NCBI GenBank assembly: GCA_030432695.1 | Contig: JAUILN010000006.1 | Location: 248,001-312,000, forward strand | Source: a bacterium | GTDB lineage: Bacteria > Planctomycetota > UBA1135 > UBA2386 | Reading direction: 5' to 3' | Length of the DNA: 64,000 bases | In this document: piece by piece, positions 1 to 7,743 of the stretch | Layout: every line of letters starts with the position of its first letter | Numbering within the stretch: position 1 is the stretch's first letter | Notes under the pieces: model-generated | Database searches by the model: none | Told to the model about the DNA's origin: nothing | The model's input: the letters and a program-made list of their open reading frames with translations, nothing else | Position numbers and translations under genes: made by a program

Positions 1-543
1 AGGACGTGGTGCGAGTGCCTTGAAGGCCAGCGCGGTGCGCAGTTCGTCACGACATCCTTCGACCAGGTTCGGTTCCTCGAGCAGCACACACAGCGCCGCA
101 TGGCGTTGGAAGACCCGCTCGGAAACGAGCGCGGCGCGGAGATCCGGAAGCGGAACGGAGGGCCCTGCCTCCACGATCCACCCCGCCCAGCTACAGCTCC
201 GCTGCAGGGGCAACTCGGTTCCCGGACGTGCAACCAGCCGAGGACAGTCGGCCGGCGTCATCTTCGGATGGAACTCTCGCACGCGATGCACCAGATCCTG
301 GCGATGCGCCTCGAATGCAGCGGCCACCCGAGCGCGCGTGTCCCCATCCCACCGGCGCGCCTCACGGGCGATGTCGAACAGCGCACTGCTGTCCGCTTCG
401 GGGTCTACCAGGGTGGTGATCCGCGCGACGAGCGAGTCGGCGCGCAGCAGGTCGCGCGCGTCGGTCACTCCTTCCTGCGACGGCAGCAGTGTTCCCAGCA
501 CCAGGCCGAGCGCCGGTGCCCAGACTTCCTTCCTCTCAGGCAT
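1..543 (-). CDS. Hypothetical protein, C-terminus cut by window edge
   Basis: An open frame of 181 codons on the minus strand starts with ATG at 543 and is still open at base 1, so the C-terminus is missing. A purine-rich Shine-Dalgarno-like stretch (GGAGATGGAG) sits just upstream of the ATG. The N-terminus (MPERKEVWAPALGLVLGTLL) has a short hydrophobic run that could be a weak signal peptide. The rest is mixed and charged, with Trp, Cys and Arg-rich segments and no motif I recognise. It lies downstream of the nucleotide-sugar dehydrogenase on the same strand but 447 bases away, so co-transcription is uncertain. Function unknown. Confidence 0.55.
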   Translation of the reverse strand, partial: MPERKEVWAPALGLVLGTLLPSQEGVTDARDLLRADSLVARITTLVDPEADSSALFDIAREARRWDGDTRARVAAAFEAHRQDLVHRVREFHPKMTPADCPRLVARPGTELPLQRSCSWAGWIVEAGPSVPLPDLRAALVSERVFQRHAALCVLLEEPNLVEGCRDELRTALAFKALAPRP

Positions 544-990
544 GACTCCATCTCCGCAGGCACCCCTGGCGCTGCCGCGGAGCGGGTGACTCGATCGGAG
601 CCGCCCGCTCGGCAGGGCCGACAACGACCGCGGCCGGGGTCGAACTCCCGTCGCCGACGGATCAGCGACTCCGCGCCGACTCCACCGCCCGCCCGAACAG
701 GTGGTCGCTCTCCGCCACGAAGTTCCCAGGTGCCCGCCAGACCCGTTCGATGCGCTCGAAGAACCTGGCGGCGACGCGGCTGGTGGGGTCTGGGGGTCGC
801 GGTCGCCGGCACCTCGTCGGCGACGAGTACGGCGAGTCGGGAGACCTGGGGGTGTCCATCGGCGACCTGGCGCCCACGAGAGGATCGCCGCCGAAGACGA
901 GTACCAGACTCGAGGCCGACCGTCCCGCCGCTCGGTCCCGAGGTCGAGCCGGAACGCGCCGGCCCTTCACCTCGTCAGTCCTTCACCTCG
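544..990. other. 447-base stretch without a confident gene
   Basis: No frame here has a convincing start signal. The only suggestive part is a minus-strand frame at 662-970: its last 40 or so residues (ending near 662, containing the segment RIERVWRAPGNFVAESDHLF) look protein-like, while the part upstream is Arg/Pro/Ser-rich as expected of shadow translation. It may be the tail of a decayed gene. I see no tRNA, strong terminator or promoter. Confidence 0.35.
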
Positions 991-2415
991 TCACGCCTGC
1001 ACGAGCAGGCCACTGAGCGGCGTGAACGGCGCCATCGTGTTGCGGGTGTCGACCACCAGCGAGGCGTTGCGCGCGATCAGCTCCCAGTCGATCGCCTTGT
1101 GGTTGGTCACCACGAGGACCGCGTCGGCCGCCTTGATCTTCTCGGCGGTGAGCTGCACCGACTCCAGATCCGGCAGGTCGCCGTAGCGACGCATCCGCGG
1201 GAAGACCGGCACGTGCGGGTCGTGGTACTCGGTGTCCGCGCCGCGCTCCTGCAGCATCGTGATGATCGCCGCGGCTGGAGTCTCGCGAATGTCGTCGACG
1301 TCGGGCTTGTAGGCCACGCCGGCGATCAGCACCTTGGCGCCCTTCATGGCCTTGCCGCAGGCATTGAGCCCGTCCATGGTCCGCTCGACCACGTAGCGGG
1401 GCATCGCGCTGTTGATCTCGCCGGCGAGCTCGATGAACTTGGTGTTGTGCCCGAACTCCTTGGCCTTCCAAGTGAGATAGAACGGGTCGATCGGGATGCA
1501 GTGGCCGCCGAGGCCGGGGCCGGGGTAGAAGGCCTGGAAGCCGAACGGCTTGGTGGCGGCGGCGTCGACGACCTTCCAGATGTCGATGTCCATCGTCTGG
1601 AGCACCGGCTTGAGCTCGTTCACCAACGCGATGTTGACCGCGCGGTAGATGTTCTCGAGCAGCTTGGCGGCCTCGGCGATCTCCGCGGAGTCGACCGCGA
1701 TCGCCTGCGCCACGGCCGCGCTGTAGAGCGTGTGCGCCAGCTTCGTCGAGGCCGGGTCGGTGCCGCCGACCAGCTTCGGGATGGTCTTGGTGTCGTGCGA
1801 CTTGCGGCCTGGATCCTCGCGCTCGGGGCTGAACGCCATGAAGAAGTCTTCGCCCGCCTTCAGGCCGGTCTTCTCCAGGATCGGCAGGCAGTCGCCGCGG
1901 GTGGTGCCGGGGTAGGTCGTCGACTCGAGGCTCACGAGCTGGCCGCGCTTCAGGTAGCGGGCCACCATCTCGGTCGAGTTGACGATGTACGACATGTCGG
2001 GCTCGTTGTGCTTCCCGAGGGGGGAGGGCACGCAGAGGATCACCGCGTCGGCATCGGCCAGCTTCGCCGGATCACAGGTCGGCTCGAACCGGTCGGAGCC
2101 CGAAAGCGTGGTCACCATCTCGGTGCCGAGGTGGTGCAGGTAGGTCTGGCCCTTCTGCAGCATCTCGACCTTGCGCTCGTCGCGGTCGTAGCCGATCGCG
2201 CGGAAGCCGGCCTGGTGCATGGCGTGGAGCAGCGGCAGACCCACGTAGCCGAGGCCGACGACGGCGACGGTGGCGGTCCGATCCTCGATCTTCGCGAGGA
2301 GTTCCTTGGCGACCGGATTGAGTTCCATCGAAGGCTTGGAGTCGAGCGACATCGGCAACGGGGCGCAGCCGTCGGCGGACAGGCACGGCGGCGGCGGGGC
2401 GAAAAGGCTGCTCAT
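991..2415 (-). CDS. Nucleotide-sugar (UDP-GlcNAc/ManNAc-type) dehydrogenase
   Basis: This is an NAD-dependent four-electron dehydrogenase of the UDP-glucose/UDP-ManNAc dehydrogenase superfamily, which oxidises the C6 alcohol of a nucleotide sugar to a uronic acid for surface polysaccharide synthesis. The N-terminal Rossmann motif VAVVGLGYVGLPL is at about residues 50-62. The central domain contains the active-site segment GPGLGGHCIPIDPFYL with catalytic Cys near residue 306. The C-terminal domain carries the KVLIAGVAYKPDVDDIRETP signature. The exact substrate cannot be read from sequence; WecC/WbpA-like enzymes are closest. The start is uncertain: ATG at 2415 gives 474 residues but a Pro-rich N-terminus; ATGs at 2352 and 2326 are alternatives and none has a good Shine-Dalgarno. 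No polysaccharide cluster surrounds it in this window. Confidence 0.9.
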   Translation of the reverse strand: MSSLFAPPPPCLSADGCAPLPMSLDSKPSMELNPVAKELLAKIEDRTATVAVVGLGYVGLPLLHAMHQAGFRAIGYDRDERKVEMLQKGQTYLHHLGTEMVTTLSGSDRFEPTCDPAKLADADAVILCVPSPLGKHNEPDMSYIVNSTEMVARYLKRGQLVSLESTTYPGTTRGDCLPILEKTGLKAGEDFFMAFSPEREDPGRKSHDTKTIPKLVGGTDPASTKLAHTLYSAAVAQAIAVDSAEIAEAAKLLENIYRAVNIALVNELKPVLQTMDIDIWKVVDAAATKPFGFQAFYPGPGLGGHCIPIDPFYLTWKAKEFGHNTKFIELAGEINSAMPRYVVERTMDGLNACGKAMKGAKVLIAGVAYKPDVDDIRETPAAAIITMLQERGADTEYHDPHVPVFPRMRRYGDLPDLESVQLTAEKIKAADAVLVVTNHKAIDWELIARNASLVVDTRNTMAPFTPLSGLLVQA

Positions 2416-2638
2416 GCCCCGATCTTTCGATCCGGCAGGAGGCGGGAATTGATGCGGAGAATCCCGGGGAAACGGCTTCCGCGGTACTCCTCGTAGTCCC
2501 GGCGCGAGGGGCCGGGATCTTGCCGTGGTTATCGGGGATTTCCACGGGCGATCCTGAGCAGCCGGCCCGTCATTCGGGTCGGCCGGTGGCAGGCGGTCAG
2601 ACCGCACCGGTCGCACGGTGGCTGCGGCCCCGACCCGA

Positions 2639-2671
2639 CGATGCCGCCGGGCGATGCCGCCGGACGATGCC
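2639..2671. repeat. Short tandem repeat, 13-base unit
   Basis: About 2.6 copies of the unit CGATGCCGCCGGR run head to tail in the 286-base gap between the nucleotide-sugar dehydrogenase and the topoisomerase VI A gene. The gap otherwise holds only a 6-bp GC hairpin near 2500-2518 and no gene. Confidence 0.5.
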
Positions 2672-2701
2672 AGGAGAGCCGTCGCCGGTGCGGCGGCCCG
2701 C

Positions 2702-3832
2702 TCACGGCAGGAACTTCTTGGTGGCCTTCAACTTCTCGGGCAGATAGGTCTCCGTCACGAAGTTGAGGCCCCACTTGGCGAGAGCCTGCTGCTCGGCGCG
2801 CTTGCCCATCTTGAGCATGAGCTTGATCGCCTTCTGCCATTCGGGGTGAGCCTGGAAGAAGGGATCGTTCTTGAGCGCGTCGTTCGCGCGCTTCTTGTCG
2901 ACGTCCTTCAGCGGATGGGTCGGCAGTTCGTAGTCGATGATGTCCTGAGGTGTCACACCGAGGAAGCGAGCCTGCGGGACACAGAAGAACTGGTTGAGAT
3001 GCGCCGCGTTGCCGGATCCCACCTTGAGCGTTCGGTAGATGTTGCTCATCCCGTAGGGATCGCAGTCGACGAAGGCGTAGACCGGCAGCTTGCACTCGTC
3101 GGACAGCTTGCGGACGAACCGGCGCGTGGCGCGGGTGGGCACGCCGCTCATCTCGATGAGGATGCAGTTCGCAGTCTCCCAGTAGTGGTGTTCGTTCAGG
3201 CGGTCGAATGCGCCCCCTGTCTCGATCGCGAGCACGAACTTGGCCTTCGTCTCGAAGCGTAGGTGCTCCACCGACCGCGGGATCGTGTACGAGCCGGAGG
3301 CGAAGTTCGTGCAGTCGATGCGCACCGGGTTCCCCGTTCGCTTGTCCACGTCGATCACGGTGAGCGCGCCAGCGACCGAACCTCCGCGCTCTTCGGGACG
3401 GAACCGCAGGTGTTCGCGGGTGACGCCGTCCAGCGAGAACAGCGCCTCGATGTCGTCCATGCACGTGTCGGACTCGGGTTGGTCCGCGAAAGCAGCGTCC
3501 CCCCAGTTCTTCGACACGTAGTAGGCCTCTCGCTTCGTTGCGAAGTCATCGTCGAGGACCATCCCCTTCGACATCGACATCAGCTTCAGCGTCTGCGCGA
3601 AGTTCTTGACGGTATTGACCGTCAGCGTTCGCTCCTTGCGGGCCTTGCCGAGTTTGAAGTGGCCGATGCGCCGGTCGTAGGTCACGTTGGCCAAAGAGCG
3701 CTGCGGGAACTTCAGTTCCGGCTTCTGCGCCTTGGAGATCCTGTCGTAGACCAGCTTCGCGGTGTCATCGATGCTCTTGACGGTCAACTTGTCGGTGTCG
3801 GTGAGGGAGTTGCCCTTGCTCTTCTTGGCCAT
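2702..3832 (-). CDS. top6A: DNA topoisomerase VI subunit A (Spo11-like)
   Basis: Catalytic subunit of the type IIB topoisomerase, which makes a double-strand break through a 5'-phosphotyrosyl link and passes a second duplex. The winged-helix (CAP-like) domain contains KREAYYVS with the paired tyrosines at residues 104-105, matching the position of the catalytic Tyr in archaeal enzymes (about 103-106). The TOPRIM domain has the acidic residue in IETGGAFDRL and the DxDxxG-type motif DCDPYG. The length of 376 residues fits the family (about 370-390). The start at MAKKSKGNS was chosen on family length. An in-frame ATG at 3901 is better placed behind a GGAGGGA Shine-Dalgarno and would add 23 residues. 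Subunit B lies at 20062-21891 on the same strand. The enzyme is typical of archaea and plants and sporadic in bacteria. Confidence 0.93.
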   Translation of the reverse strand: MAKKSKGNSLTDTDKLTVKSIDDTAKLVYDRISKAQKPELKFPQRSLANVTYDRRIGHFKLGKARKERTLTVNTVKNFAQTLKLMSMSKGMVLDDDFATKREAYYVSKNWGDAAFADQPESDTCMDDIEALFSLDGVTREHLRFRPEERGGSVAGALTVIDVDKRTGNPVRIDCTNFASGSYTIPRSVEHLRFETKAKFVLAIETGGAFDRLNEHHYWETANCILIEMSGVPTRATRRFVRKLSDECKLPVYAFVDCDPYGMSNIYRTLKVGSGNAAHLNQFFCVPQARFLGVTPQDIIDYELPTHPLKDVDKKRANDALKNDPFFQAHPEWQKAIKLMLKMGKRAEQQALAKWGLNFVTETYLPEKLKATKKFLP

Positions 3833-3949
3833 CGGTGGTGCGTCGCGGCTCGGTCGGGGTCTTTGCGCAGCGCCGTCCGGAACGAGCGGCAGCCAGCTCA
3901 TCTCGGGCATTCCCTCCCGGCCGCCTCGCCGTGAGATGCCCCATCGGTC

Positions 3950-3955
3950 AGTATA
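3950..3955 (-). promoter_or_regulatory. Candidate -10 element for top6A
   Basis: Read on the minus strand the hexamer is TATACT, a 5/6 match to the sigma-70 -10 consensus and rare in this GC-rich DNA. It lies in the 186-base divergent gap between top6A and ftsH. No convincing -35 is seen. Transcription from it would give a leader of about 40 bases to the Shine-Dalgarno-backed ATG at 3901. Confidence 0.35.
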
Positions 3956-4018
3956 GGAGCCGCGCCGCCGGGATCGAGACTTGCGTCCGGCCCGGTGTGC
4001 GCCGAGGAAGGCATCCAC

Positions 4019-5953
4019 GTGACCGACTCCGAACCCACTTCCCCGCGGCCGCCCGAGTCGCCTCCTCCCGGCAAGCCCGAGCGCCCGCGCGGCGATGGGA
4101 CTCCGCCGAAGCCACCCGCCTGGACGCGTTGGCTGATGTTGGTCGGCGTGATGCTGCTGCTGTGGTCCCTGATGGGCGAGCGCCAGCTCGGCCACGACCT
4201 GCACTACTCGCGCTTCCGTGAACTCCTGAAGTCCGGTCAGGTCGAGACCGCGTTCGTGTCCACCGAGCGGATCTACGGCAAGATCCGCGAGCCGAAGGAC
4301 GGGGATCCGCCGCGCGAGGAGGGCGAGCCGAGCGGTGCCTTCGACTACCAGACCCGCTGGATCCGCGACGAGCAGCTGGTCGCGGACTTCGACCAGCACG
4401 GCGTCGACTACAAGGGCTTCACCGAGGAGCCCTCGAGCGGGCTCTACATGTTGTGGATGCTCCCGCTGCTGCTGCTCCCGCTGCTGTTCCTGGGCATGTT
4501 GTTCCGGGCCCGCGGCGGCGGACCGGGGGGTGGGGCGATGGGCTCGCCGTTCGGCTTCGGCCGGAGCCGCGCGCGCATGCATGCCGACAAGGAGACCGGC
4601 GTGCGGTTCGGCGACGTGGCGGGCTGCGAGGAGGCGAAGACCGACCTGGCCGAGGTGGTCGGCTTCCTGAAGAACCCCAAGCGCTACGCCAAGCTCGGCG
4701 CCAAGATCCCGAAGGGCGTGCTCCTGCTGGGGCCGCCGGGCACCGGCAAGACCCTGCTCGCGCGGGCGGTCGCCGGCGAAGCCGGGGTACCGTTCTTCTC
4801 GATCAGCGGCAGCGAGTTCGTCGAGATGTTCGTCGGCGTCGGTGCAGCCCGCGTGCGCGACCTGTTCGAGCAGGCCAAGAAGCAGGCACCCTGCATCATC
4901 TTCGTCGACGAGATCGATGCGATCGGTCGCGCGCGCGGCGTGCAGATGGGGGCGGTCAACGACGAGCGCGAGCAGACTCTGAATCAGCTGCTGGTCGAAC
5001 TCGATGGCTTCGAGCCGAACTCGGGCGTGATCCTGCTGGCCGCGACCAACCGTCCCGAGGTCCTGGACCGCGCTTTGCTCCGCCCGGGACGCTTCGACCG
5101 GCAGGTGGTTCTCGACGCTCCGGACTTCGAGGGCCGCAAGGCGATCCTCGCGGTCCACGCCCGGGGTAAGCCGATGGCAGACGACGTCGACCTCGCGGCG
5201 ATCGCCCGTGGCACTCCCGGCTTCTCGGGTGCCGACCTCGCCAACGCGCTGAACGAGGCCGCGCTGCTCGCCTCGCGCCACCAGGCCGAGAAGATCGCGC
5301 ACGCCGATCTCGAGGAGGCGATCGAGAAGATCGTCGCCGGCCCCGAGCGGCAGACGCGCCGACTCAAGGACGTCGAGCGGCGGCGGGTTGCCTTCCACGA
5401 GACCGGTCACGCGCTGGTGGCCTACCACACCGAGGGCGCCGACCCGGTGCACAAGATCAGCATCGTGCCGCGTGGTCGCGCTGCGCTGGGCTACACGATG
5501 CAGCTGCCGCTGGAGGACCAGTACCTGCTGACGCGCGCCGAGATCGAGGCGCGTCTCGTCGGGCTGCTCGGTGGGCGGGCCGCCGAGCAGGTGGTGTTCG
5601 GCAACGTCTCGACCGGCGCGAGCGACGACCTCGACCGCGCGACGCGGATGGTCCGCGAGATGGTCTGCGTCTACGGTATGGGCGAGTCGGCCGGGCTGAT
5701 GCGTTGCGCTTCGGACCCCGACCAGCCCTACCTGCGGGGGCCCGGCACGCGGCTGCAGCGTGACTGCAGCGAGGCCACCGCGCAGGCGATCGACGAAGAG
5801 GTTCGCACGATGCTCGACGGCTACTACGCGCGCGCGGTGGAGCTGCTGCAGCGGCACCGCGCCGAGCTCGACAAGGTGGCGACCACGCTCCTGGAGCGCG
5901 AGCGCCTCGACGCGCGCGAGTTCGCCGATCTGCTCGCGGAAGGAGGCGAGTGA
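4019..5953 (+). CDS. ftsH: ATP-dependent zinc metalloprotease FtsH
   Basis: Membrane-bound AAA+ protease that extracts and degrades membrane and short-lived cytosolic proteins. After a Pro-rich N-terminus, TM1 is at about residues 35-53, followed by a periplasmic segment and TM2 at about 141-163. The AAA domain has Walker A GPPGTGKT near 238, Walker B IIFVDEID near 293 and the second region of homology around ATNRPEVLDRALLRPGRFDR. The protease domain has the zinc motif HETGH at about 460-464. The length of 644 residues is normal. The start is taken as GTG 4019 because GAGGAAGG at 4004-4011 is ideally spaced; an upstream GTG at 3995 lacks this. Its stop overlaps the start of pcm, so the two are translationally coupled protein-quality genes. 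Confidence 0.97.
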   Translation: MTDSEPTSPRPPESPPPGKPERPRGDGTPPKPPAWTRWLMLVGVMLLLWSLMGERQLGHDLHYSRFRELLKSGQVETAFVSTERIYGKIREPKDGDPPREEGEPSGAFDYQTRWIRDEQLVADFDQHGVDYKGFTEEPSSGLYMLWMLPLLLLPLLFLGMLFRARGGGPGGGAMGSPFGFGRSRARMHADKETGVRFGDVAGCEEAKTDLAEVVGFLKNPKRYAKLGAKIPKGVLLLGPPGTGKTLLARAVAGEAGVPFFSISGSEFVEMFVGVGAARVRDLFEQAKKQAPCIIFVDEIDAIGRARGVQMGAVNDEREQTLNQLLVELDGFEPNSGVILLAATNRPEVLDRALLRPGRFDRQVVLDAPDFEGRKAILAVHARGKPMADDVDLAAIARGTPGFSGADLANALNEAALLASRHQAEKIAHADLEEAIEKIVAGPERQTRRLKDVERRRVAFHETGHALVAYHTEGADPVHKISIVPRGRAALGYTMQLPLEDQYLLTRAEIEARLVGLLGGRAAEQVVFGNVSTGASDDLDRATRMVREMVCVYGMGESAGLMRCASDPDQPYLRGPGTRLQRDCSEATAQAIDEEVRTMLDGYYARAVELLQRHRAELDKVATTLLERERLDAREFADLLAEGGE

Positions 5954-6615
5954 ACGGGAGTGCGGATCGGATGATCCGGGAAGTCCTCGACGACTTCCGG
6001 CGGACGGCGGACCGGACCGGGATCCGGGAGCCGACCGACGTGGTCGTCGAAGCGCTCCGCCGCGTGCCCCGCGACTGGTTCGTCGTTCCCGAGGACGGCG
6101 AGAACGCGTGGCGTAACGAGCCGCGGCGCATCGCCTGCGGGCAGACCGTCTCGCAGCCGTTCATCGTCGCCCTGATGACCGAGCTGCTCGGGGTCCTTCC
6201 TGGGGATCGGGTGTTGGAGATCGGCACCGGCTCCGGCTACCAGACCGCGGTCCTCTTGGCGATGGGCTGCGAGGTGTTCAGCGTCGAGTGGCACGCTGAG
6301 CTGCTGGCGGCCGCGCGACCGCGGTTGGCCGCGCTCGCCGATCCGTCGCGGTTCCACCTGCGGCGGGGCGACGGCCGGCTGGGCTGGCCCGAGCGGGCGC
6401 CCTTCACCCACATCGTGGCGACGGCTGCCCCCGTCGAGCCGCCGCCGGAACTCGTCGGCCAGTTGTCGGTCGGGGGCGTCCTGGTGATTCCCTGCGGGGA
6501 CCCGGCCGGCAGCCAGGAACTGGTCACCATCCGCGCGACCTGTGCGGGCGCGAGCCGCCGTCGCTCGGTCCTGCCGGTCCGCTTCGTGCCGATGCTGGGC
6601 GACGGTGAGGAGTGA
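5950..6615 (+). CDS. pcm: Protein-L-isoaspartate O-methyltransferase
   Basis: SAM-dependent methyltransferase that methylates isoaspartyl residues in damaged proteins and starts their repair to aspartate. The SAM-binding motif I is VLEIGTGSGYQTA at about residues 89-101; the upstream segment GQTVSQPFIVALM is the conserved substrate-side motif of PCMT proteins, and the C-terminal GGVLVIPCG segment also matches. At 221 residues it has normal family length. It starts with GTG overlapping the ftsH stop (GTGA) behind the Shine-Dalgarno GGAAGGAGG. Coupling of a repair enzyme to a quality-control protease makes functional sense, though this is inference. Confidence 0.93.
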   Translation: MNGSADRMIREVLDDFRRTADRTGIREPTDVVVEALRRVPRDWFVVPEDGENAWRNEPRRIACGQTVSQPFIVALMTELLGVLPGDRVLEIGTGSGYQTAVLLAMGCEVFSVEWHAELLAAARPRLAALADPSRFHLRRGDGRLGWPERAPFTHIVATAAPVEPPPELVGQLSVGGVLVIPCGDPAGSQELVTIRATCAGASRRRSVLPVRFVPMLGDGEE

Positions 6616-6710
6616 CGGGCTGCCGCGGCACGCGGCTCGCGGGGTGTGCGCGCCCCCAGAGTCGCGTGTCTTCGGGTCCTCCCGAGTCGGTGAGACCCCC
6701 GGTGCGTGGC

Positions 6711-6716
6711 TAGAAT
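6711..6716 (+). promoter_or_regulatory. Candidate -10 element for the receiver-domain gene
   Basis: TAGAAT lies 64 bases before the chosen start of the receiver-domain gene, in the 165-base gap after pcm. It matches the TAnnnT pattern seen before several other genes here. No clear -35 is present. Confidence 0.3.
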
Positions 6717-6780
6717 GCCCGCTGGGATGTCTCGGCCCGGCGGGCCCCATTGCCGCGACCGGTCGTCCAGAGGACTCGCT

Positions 6781-7653
6781 ATGGCCTCCATGCAGGAACC
6801 GGATTCATCGGAAGGCTGCGGGCTGCGGGCCGAGACCCAGAAGCTCACGTCTGCCGCCACGAGGGAGGACGAGGCGAGCGCGGTGCGTGCTGCGCTGCTG
6901 CTGCGAGGTGTCGACCTCGCCGGCTCGGTCGGTCTGCTGGTCGACGACGCAGGTCGCGTGCTGGCGGCATCCGACGAGTTTATTGCCCGCTACGGGCAGG
7001 GTCGCGGGCACGAGACGCCGCCTACTCTCGCCTCCCTCGGCCTCGATGCTCCGCTCGCCGAACGAATGGGGCTGGCGGTCCGCGAAGCGGTCGCGAGTGG
7101 GCCGGTGGATGGGCTCGGTGGACGAGCGGTGTCGATCGAGGGTGCGGCCTCTGGCCCGTCCATCGTCTTGTTGGTCGCGATGCCGGCCCGCGCCGGGGTA
7201 GGTGTCCCGAGCGCCGTGGGCGTCGGGCCGTCGGGAGGATCGACAGCTCGCGTGCTCCTGGTCGAGGACGACGAACAGGTCCGCGCCCAGGCGTTGCGGT
7301 CGCTGGCCGGTGCCGACTTCGAGGTGCGTGCGGTCGCCTCGGCCAAGGCGGCGCTCGAGCTGGTCGAGAGCGGTGAACCCTTCGACGTGCTCGTCACCGA
7401 CGTGGTCATGCCGGAGATGAGCGGCCCCGAACTCGCCGAGGAGCTCGCCGGCTGGCAGCCGCACCTCGGCGTTCTGTTCGTCTCCGGCTACGCCGACGGA
7501 CGCCTGGTCGACCCCGGCACTCCGGACGCCCCGCGCGCCTTCCTCGCGAAGCCACACACGTCCGCGGCGTTGCGTGTCGCGGTGGCGGGACTCTGGACGG
7601 AGCTTCGCGACGGGCGGTCCGGGGTGTCGTCACCGCCCTCTCGTGAAGGGTGA
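6781..7653 (+). CDS. PAS-like plus receiver-domain response regulator
   Basis: A two-domain signalling protein of 290 residues. Residues about 40-125 resemble a PAS-type sensor fold (the segment GLLVDDAGRVLAASDEFIAR is PAS-like), though weakly. From about residue 157 there is a CheY-like receiver: the acidic pair in VLLVEDDEQVR, the phospho-acceptor Asp near 207 in VLVTDVVMPEMSG, and the conserved Lys near 257 in FLAKPHT. No DNA-binding or kinase domain follows, so it may act in a phosphorelay or by protein contact. ATG 6781 is chosen for the AGAGGA Shine-Dalgarno at the right distance; in-frame starts at 6706 and 6727 are less likely. No cognate histidine kinase is visible nearby. Confidence 0.8.
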   Translation: MASMQEPDSSEGCGLRAETQKLTSAATREDEASAVRAALLLRGVDLAGSVGLLVDDAGRVLAASDEFIARYGQGRGHETPPTLASLGLDAPLAERMGLAVREAVASGPVDGLGGRAVSIEGAASGPSIVLLVAMPARAGVGVPSAVGVGPSGGSTARVLLVEDDEQVRAQALRSLAGADFEVRAVASAKAALELVESGEPFDVLVTDVVMPEMSGPELAEELAGWQPHLGVLFVSGYADGRLVDPGTPDAPRAFLAKPHTSAALRVAVAGLWTELRDGRSGVSSPPSREG

Positions 7654-7688
7654 CCTCGCGTCGCTGGCGGGGACGCGGACCGGGCTCC

Positions 7689-7717
7689 TTCCGGTGTGGG
7701 GAAGACTGATTTATCAT
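7689..7717 (+). promoter_or_regulatory. Candidate sigma-70-type promoter
   Basis: TTCCGG (7689-7694), a 17-base spacer and TATCAT (7712-7717) lie upstream of the secreted LamG-like/sialidase pair. The -10 is a 5/6 match. Transcription would begin around 7724, inside the palindrome immediately downstream. Confidence 0.4.
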
Positions 7718-7741
7718 GAGGACTCCCCTGTCGGAGTCCTC
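7718..7741. promoter_or_regulatory. Palindromic operator-like site overlapping start of transcription and ribosome site
   Basis: GAGGACTCC (7718-7726), a 6-base spacer and GGAGTCCTC (7733-7741) form a perfect 9-bp inverted repeat. It starts directly after the -10 hexamer and its right arm contains the GGAG Shine-Dalgarno that is 7 bases before the TTG start codon at 7744. It could be a repressor operator or, if transcription starts further upstream, an RNA hairpin hiding the ribosome-binding site. Confidence 0.5.
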
Positions 7742-7743
7742 TC

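Noticed and set aside
600..700. tRNA-like stretch with GGTCGAACTCC
   Set aside because: The putative T-arm does not pair properly and no anticodon arm or acceptor stem can be drawn on either strand.
100..2496. 798-codon plus-strand frame
   Set aside because: Antisense to the nucleotide-sugar dehydrogenase and the partial gene before it, both supported by motifs or ribosome sites.
3833..5857. Minus-strand open frame extending the top6A frame through the whole ftsH gene
   Set aside because: It is antisense to a clear FtsH and its translation is Arg/Leu/Ala/Asp-rich without motifs; high GC makes such open shadow frames common. The Spo11-like part ends near 3832-3901.
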